Origin: Eonycteris spelaea
Lineage: Eukaryota > Chordata > Mammalia > Chiroptera > Pteropodidae
Assembly (NCBI GenBank): GCA_003508835.1
Contig: PUFA01000162.1
Span: 434,001-498,000 of the forward strand
Direction of reading: 5' to 3'
Length of the DNA: 64,000 bases
In this document: positions 37,081 to 64,000 of the stretch, piece after piece
How the letters are laid out: every line of letters begins with the position of its first letter
Position numbering within the stretch: position 1 is the first letter of the stretch
Notes under the pieces: generated by a model
The model's input: the letters and a program-made list of their open reading frames with translations, nothing else
Databases searched by the model: none
Told to the model about the DNA's origin: nothing
Program-made: the position numbers and the translations under genes

Positions 37081-37470
37081 TACCTTATTTTGAATCCTTG
37101 GTTTTTCCCGCCAATATAAGAAAATTTTTTTCTTTCACAACTTCGCTTCCTTCTTTCCACTTGCTAGAAGTGGCGGAGCAGATATTACTCAGAAACCGGT
37201 TTCTCAGGGTTGTAATATTAGATGATGCACAGCGTGGGTCATTACACAGTAAACTAATGCCTTTGTTTCATTGGGTTGGGCCTTATAGAAGGTGGTGTTG
37301 CTGCCTGTGTTGCTGGAAAAGTACTCACAGGTGTGGAAAGAAAGGAGTTGCTACCGACTTGGGCTTCTAGGGACCTTTGTCTCTGCCAGTAAGAATTTTG
37401 ATGTTAATCAGAAATACCTTTAGAAGATTCTAGAAGCGGTGGAGGTGAAGTAAGTCTGTGAGGGACCAGC
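37081..37470 (+). promoter_or_regulatory. ANKRD22: ANKRD22 promoter and 5' UTR region
   Basis: The region directly precedes the ANKRD22 start codon and is not a CpG island. Visible sites are an E2F-like TTTCCCGCC at 37,104-37,112 overlapping a CCAAT box at 37,111-37,115, an interferon-response-like stretch (GAAAGAAAAA on the minus strand, 37,136-37,127), and a 14-bp perfect palindrome AGAAACCGGTTTCT at 37,191-37,204 containing the Grainyhead-like site AACCGGTT. The transcription start was not located; no TATA box is obvious. ANKRD22 is known as epithelial and interferon-inducible, which agrees with two of these sites. Function is inferred from motif matches only. Confidence 0.5.
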
Positions 37471-60930
<23,460 letters not shown>

Positions 60931-61357
60931 TCCCAGTGGAAAAAGTTAAAGGACTGCACTCTGTCTCCACCTTGGACTGTTGTCTGCGGGCCACTCCACC
61001 TAGATGCCACCGTTTCATGGGCGTGATGGTGGTTGCCACAGATAATGTTTTGGAAGAGCTTCGTATTTATGTTTTTGCTCTATGGACGTCACCATGGCCT
61101 TCTAAGAGAAACACTCAAACTGCTGGATTCTCCACTTCAGTCAAAAGAAAGGGGTGCTTCAACTTCAGTCTGTCCTAAAGAAGAGGATCAGGAGAATTAT
61201 CTCAGAGAGGATTCTTCCTTCTGTGTTTTTCTTTGAAAGAGGCTGCCCTGTCTGTATCATGCCCCAGGACACAAACTGTTCCTCTCAGGCCCCTTTAAGT
61301 AGTAAAAGGAAGAATGGAAGTATGTACATTTGTATAGAGTGGTGTGTATATGTGTGT

Positions 61358-61380
61358 GGGGGGGTGGGGGGCGGGGGGGG
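61358..61380 (+). other. G-rich run in the ANKRD22 3' UTR
   Basis: G-runs of 7, 6 and 8 are separated by single T and C bases, directly after a GT repeat. The runs are long enough to supply four GGG tracts, so an RNA G-quadruplex is possible. The tract is also prone to sequencing error. Confidence 0.8.
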
Positions 61381-61557
61381 TTAGAGATTTGCATATAAAT
61401 GTTCCTTTGGCAAAACAACTTTAACAAAACATATCAATGGTGGTAGTTTTACACCATAGAAATTGGCAAATGCTAAAATCAAAGGTTTTTTTCTTTCTTT
61501 TCTTTCTGGAGAGCCTGTTTACTAGCACACTGCTAGACATTTTGGTATCCGTTTACA

Positions 61558-61563
61558 AATAAA
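61558..61563 (+). terminator. ANKRD22: ANKRD22 polyadenylation signal AATAAA
   Basis: A canonical AATAAA lies 628 bp after the stop codon, followed within 40 bases by T/G-containing sequence. A further AATAAA lies near 61,678 and could serve as an alternative. Confidence 0.65.
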
Positions 61564-61582
61564 AGCTGTCCTGATTTTATAC

Positions 61583-63081
61583 AAGACTATGTAACAAGAC
61601 GTTTGTTCAAAAATATCTTTGATTCTCTTCTGAATGCAAGGCAGCTACTAAACTTGTTAGTTCTGTTTATTTTTATTAATAAAATTTAAAATATTATAAT
61701 TTATTTGGATCAAGTATTTCTAATCGAGAAATAGAGCTATGCGATGAGAGTAGAAATAAACATATTTTTTAAATGGTTGAATTTTACAAAGCGATACTGA
61801 ACCGTCAATATCTTTAGACATAGACTAAGCCACATTATATGTGGTAACAAATGTCTAAGAATGAAAGATTTACCATTCTTAAACAGAACAAAGTTCTGAT
61901 AAAAATCGAATCCAGAAACATTTACTGAACTATATCTAGGACATTAAGGCACATATTGTATGAAGTAAGTATTAATGTGTAGATATAGCTTCTGAAGACC
62001 TTAAATATCTTTTAGTAAATTATTGAAGATCCATTCACACTGAATTGAGTGACTAAGTGACCCTGGGAGAGGAAAACAGTGAACACACATTGATATGCCT
62101 CTGACACACACCAGTGTACTTTCAATTCAGAGGTTTTCAAAATTGAACTATTAGTTCCAGAGTTTTGTAAAATTGTACGAATACTCATGTAATTTATACC
62201 ATGTTTGAAACTCTGTGAAAATTGAACAATTTTTAAAAGAAAGAAATCCAGATTTGTGAGATCAAAGGATAAAGTTTGTTTTATTATTCTCATGACATTA
62301 TAACATTTTCTTCCTAGCTTTAATTTTTGGAGACAGAAAGCTGGGTCAGTCGTTTCTAGCCAGTAGGTCTCCTAGCAACTCTCAAACAAGCTTGAGTTAA
62401 ATTTAGGTACTGAAATACACATACATGCCTTACACAATACATAATGCATTTATTAGAAAACTAAAAAATCCTACAAAATTATCTCCTCTGAGACTCTAAA
62501 AACTTGGCCCTTTTTGAAAATAGTTAAAATATATTTCATTCATATTATACTTGATTTTTTTTGGCGGGGGCGGGTGGGTTAAAGCATCTTGGCTTCCTAA
62601 GGTAGTCTTATATCTCTATTGTAATAAGGTGAAAATGTCTAGCTTATTTTCTGAAAGTCAGCGACAATCCAGAAATTCAGGCCCTCTGTCCCAGTTTGTC
62701 ATTTTACTTTATTGCATCAAAAATATGGCTTATAGAAAAAAAAATGTTTTAAGGAGGCTTATCTGAATGATAGTAAATATCTAAGGTAATTACTAGCTCT
62801 GATAAAACCCACCCTTCAAGATGATATATTATATATAAAATCACATGAAACCTATGTTTATCCAATGAGTAGTTTAATTAACTTAAAAAATAATTTAATG
62901 TTAGTTTTAGTGCTAAATGCAGGAATTCGAAAGAATGTTACTAAATCTCTGCCCTCCCTCCTCCACCTTGCTTCTACTTATGCTAGTTTTCCAATTCTGG
63001 AAACCCTTGAAACCCTCAGTACATGGACTCCAGCCCCATCTTTCATGAGGTTTTTCCTAAGACTTGTCTGCATCATCTACT
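61583..63081 (-). other. LIPM: Gap between ANKRD22 and LIPM, includes LIPM 3' UTR
   Basis: LIPM transcription enters from the right, so its 3' UTR occupies an unknown part of this A/T-rich stretch. Candidate minus-strand AATAAA signals are seen as TTTATT at 62,708-62,713, near 62,447 and near 62,281. None is decisive. A T-then-G-rich tract lies at about 62,552-62,578. No other gene or named repeat was recognised. Confidence 0.5.
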
Positions 63082-63351
63082 TCACAGTCTGGCCCAGCAT
63101 GTTTCCTGGGAGAGGCTGGTCTCCTCCTGCTTCATCAGATGTATGATTTCATTGTACACACGACGAGGAGCGTCCATACCCCAGATGAAATCAATGTGTG
63201 CCCATTCGGGAATGTTCTTATGGTAGATGAGATTATTCATTTCGGAGAGCAGCGTTTTCACGTCCTCTGGATTTGAAAGCCAGTCCTGACCTCCAGTCCA
63301 CATCGCTGTTGGGACTGTCATGTCTCTAACTCTGTACCTTACAGGAGTTGG
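63082..63351 (-). CDS. LIPM: LIPM, terminal coding exon
   Basis: Read on the minus strand, a T-rich acceptor ending CTAG (AG at 63,353-63,352) is followed by 89 codons and a TGA stop at 63,084-63,082. The frame is phase 0. The peptide starts [18 protein letters not shown] and is the C-terminus of an acid lipase of the gastric/lysosomal family (alpha/beta hydrolase). [12 protein letters not shown] holds the catalytic Asp and HIDFIWG the catalytic His. They are 29 residues apart, as in gastric lipase (Asp324, His353). The position next to ANKRD22 singles out LIPM, an epidermal lipase, from the paralogues LIPF, LIPK, LIPN and LIPJ. Exons carrying the signal peptide and the nucleophile Ser lie beyond the right edge. 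Confidence 0.92.
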   Translation of the reverse strand, partial: PTPVRYRVRDMTVPTAMWTGGQDWLSNPEDVKTLLSEMNNLIYHKNIPEWAHIDFIWGMDAPRRVYNEIIHLMKQEETSLSQETCWARL

Positions 63352-64000
63352 CTAGAAAAAAAAAAAAAAGATAGTTTTAAACTTTTAAACTATAGATAAC
63401 ACTTGGACTTCAAAGCTCATACTTAGATTTCAAATAAACTTACTAAATAATTCTATGTGTGGTGACAAAAAGTGCTTGGGCATTGGAACCAAACAGGTCT
63501 GCATTAAGTTTGTGCTCAGCCCCTGCCTGAAGGTAAAACTACTTATCCTCACTGAACCTGTCTCCTCATCTGTGAAATGGGGACGATATCTGTAATCACT
63601 TATTAGGTTAGACGAGAAAACATGCGAATTGCCCAGCACTAGTATTAATTTACAATGATTTTTCTTATTATTAATAAATATTTTACACACGAATTACCTT
63701 TAAAAGATCATTTCACAAATGGTTCATGAAGCCGGAGTTAGAGATATTCTATGGAGAAAGCAAGAGAGTGGAGCCTGCTGAGAAGGCCTCCGTGTCTTCA
63801 CGGGGACTATCTATGATTACAGAAATTCATGAAGCAGGCACAGCTTGACTGTGTCTCCGAAAACATGAGGAAGTCAATGGCTCTGGAACTCAGGTAGTTT
63901 GAACCAAGGAGCCGTAAAAGTGAAATCTTGCTCTAGTCCCCCACCACCCACAGATGGGCGTCTAGGATTCTTAATTCTTGAGAACTGGTCTATTCCAGCG
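63352..64000 (-). other. LIPM: LIPM last intron
   Basis: The stretch begins with a T-rich acceptor tract (A-rich on the plus strand, 63,356-63,370). The penultimate LIPM exon was not found before the window ends. Confidence 0.75.
63465..63645 (+). mobile_element. MIR SINE
   Basis: 'ggaaccaaacaggtctgcat', 'cttatcctcactgaacctgt', 'ctcctcatctgtgaaatggg' and 'aattgcccagcactagtatt' match plus-strand MIR. Confidence 0.8.

Larger units (their letters stand above)
60931..61582 (+). other. ANKRD22: ANKRD22 3' UTR
   Basis: The sequence follows the stop codon and runs to a canonical AATAAA at 61,558-61,563, with cleavage expected about 15-25 bases downstream. Short open frames within it have no signature. 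It contains a long G-rich run at 61,358-61,380. Confidence 0.75.

Overview
This is a mammalian nuclear genomic window that is almost entirely non-coding: introns, intergenic DNA and old transposons. The repeat content (MIR, L2, MER5, MER20, Tigger, MLT1 and L1) is placental. Two short elements derived from 5S rRNA, one of them complete with an A-rich tail and target-site duplications, match the 5S-derived SINE type known from Old World fruit bats. The host is therefore most likely a pteropodid bat. That assignment rests on recognising the SINE type and was not checked by a search.

The gene order matches the mammalian block STAMBPL1 - ANKRD22 - LIPM (human 10q23), read here in the reverse orientation. 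(1) About 1-11.5 kb: a CpG island at about 10.5-11.5 kb is taken as the STAMBPL1 promoter with a non-coding first exon on the minus strand. Everything to its left would be STAMBPL1 intron 1, and no STAMBPL1 coding exon was found. (2) About 11.5-37 kb: intergenic, rich in MIR, L2, DNA transposons, several LTRs of one apparent family in both orientations, and the two 5S SINEs. (3) About 37.1-61.6 kb: ANKRD22 on the plus strand. All six coding exons are recognisable, each internal boundary has canonical splice sites, and a 3'UTR ends in AATAAA. (4) 63,082-63,351, minus strand: the terminal coding exon of LIPM, carrying the Asp and His of the acid-lipase triad. It converges tail to tail on ANKRD22.

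The main observation is in ANKRD22. Exons 1, 3, 4, 5 and 6 are all phase 0 and read the expected ankyrin/hairpin protein. Exon 2 is 191 nt where the 64 codons of the family need 192. A single missing base near 52,092-52,096 throws the frame into a TGA at 52,113-52,115 after 24 codons, while the rest of exon 2 and all later exons stay open in the shifted frame. Either this individual or lineage carries a recent loss-of-function allele, or the assembly has a one-base error. Skipping exon 2 would keep the frame.

Gene boundaries rest on splice consensus, frame and remembered family sequence. Repeat boundaries are approximate (tens of bases), and several old repeats could be assigned only to a class.
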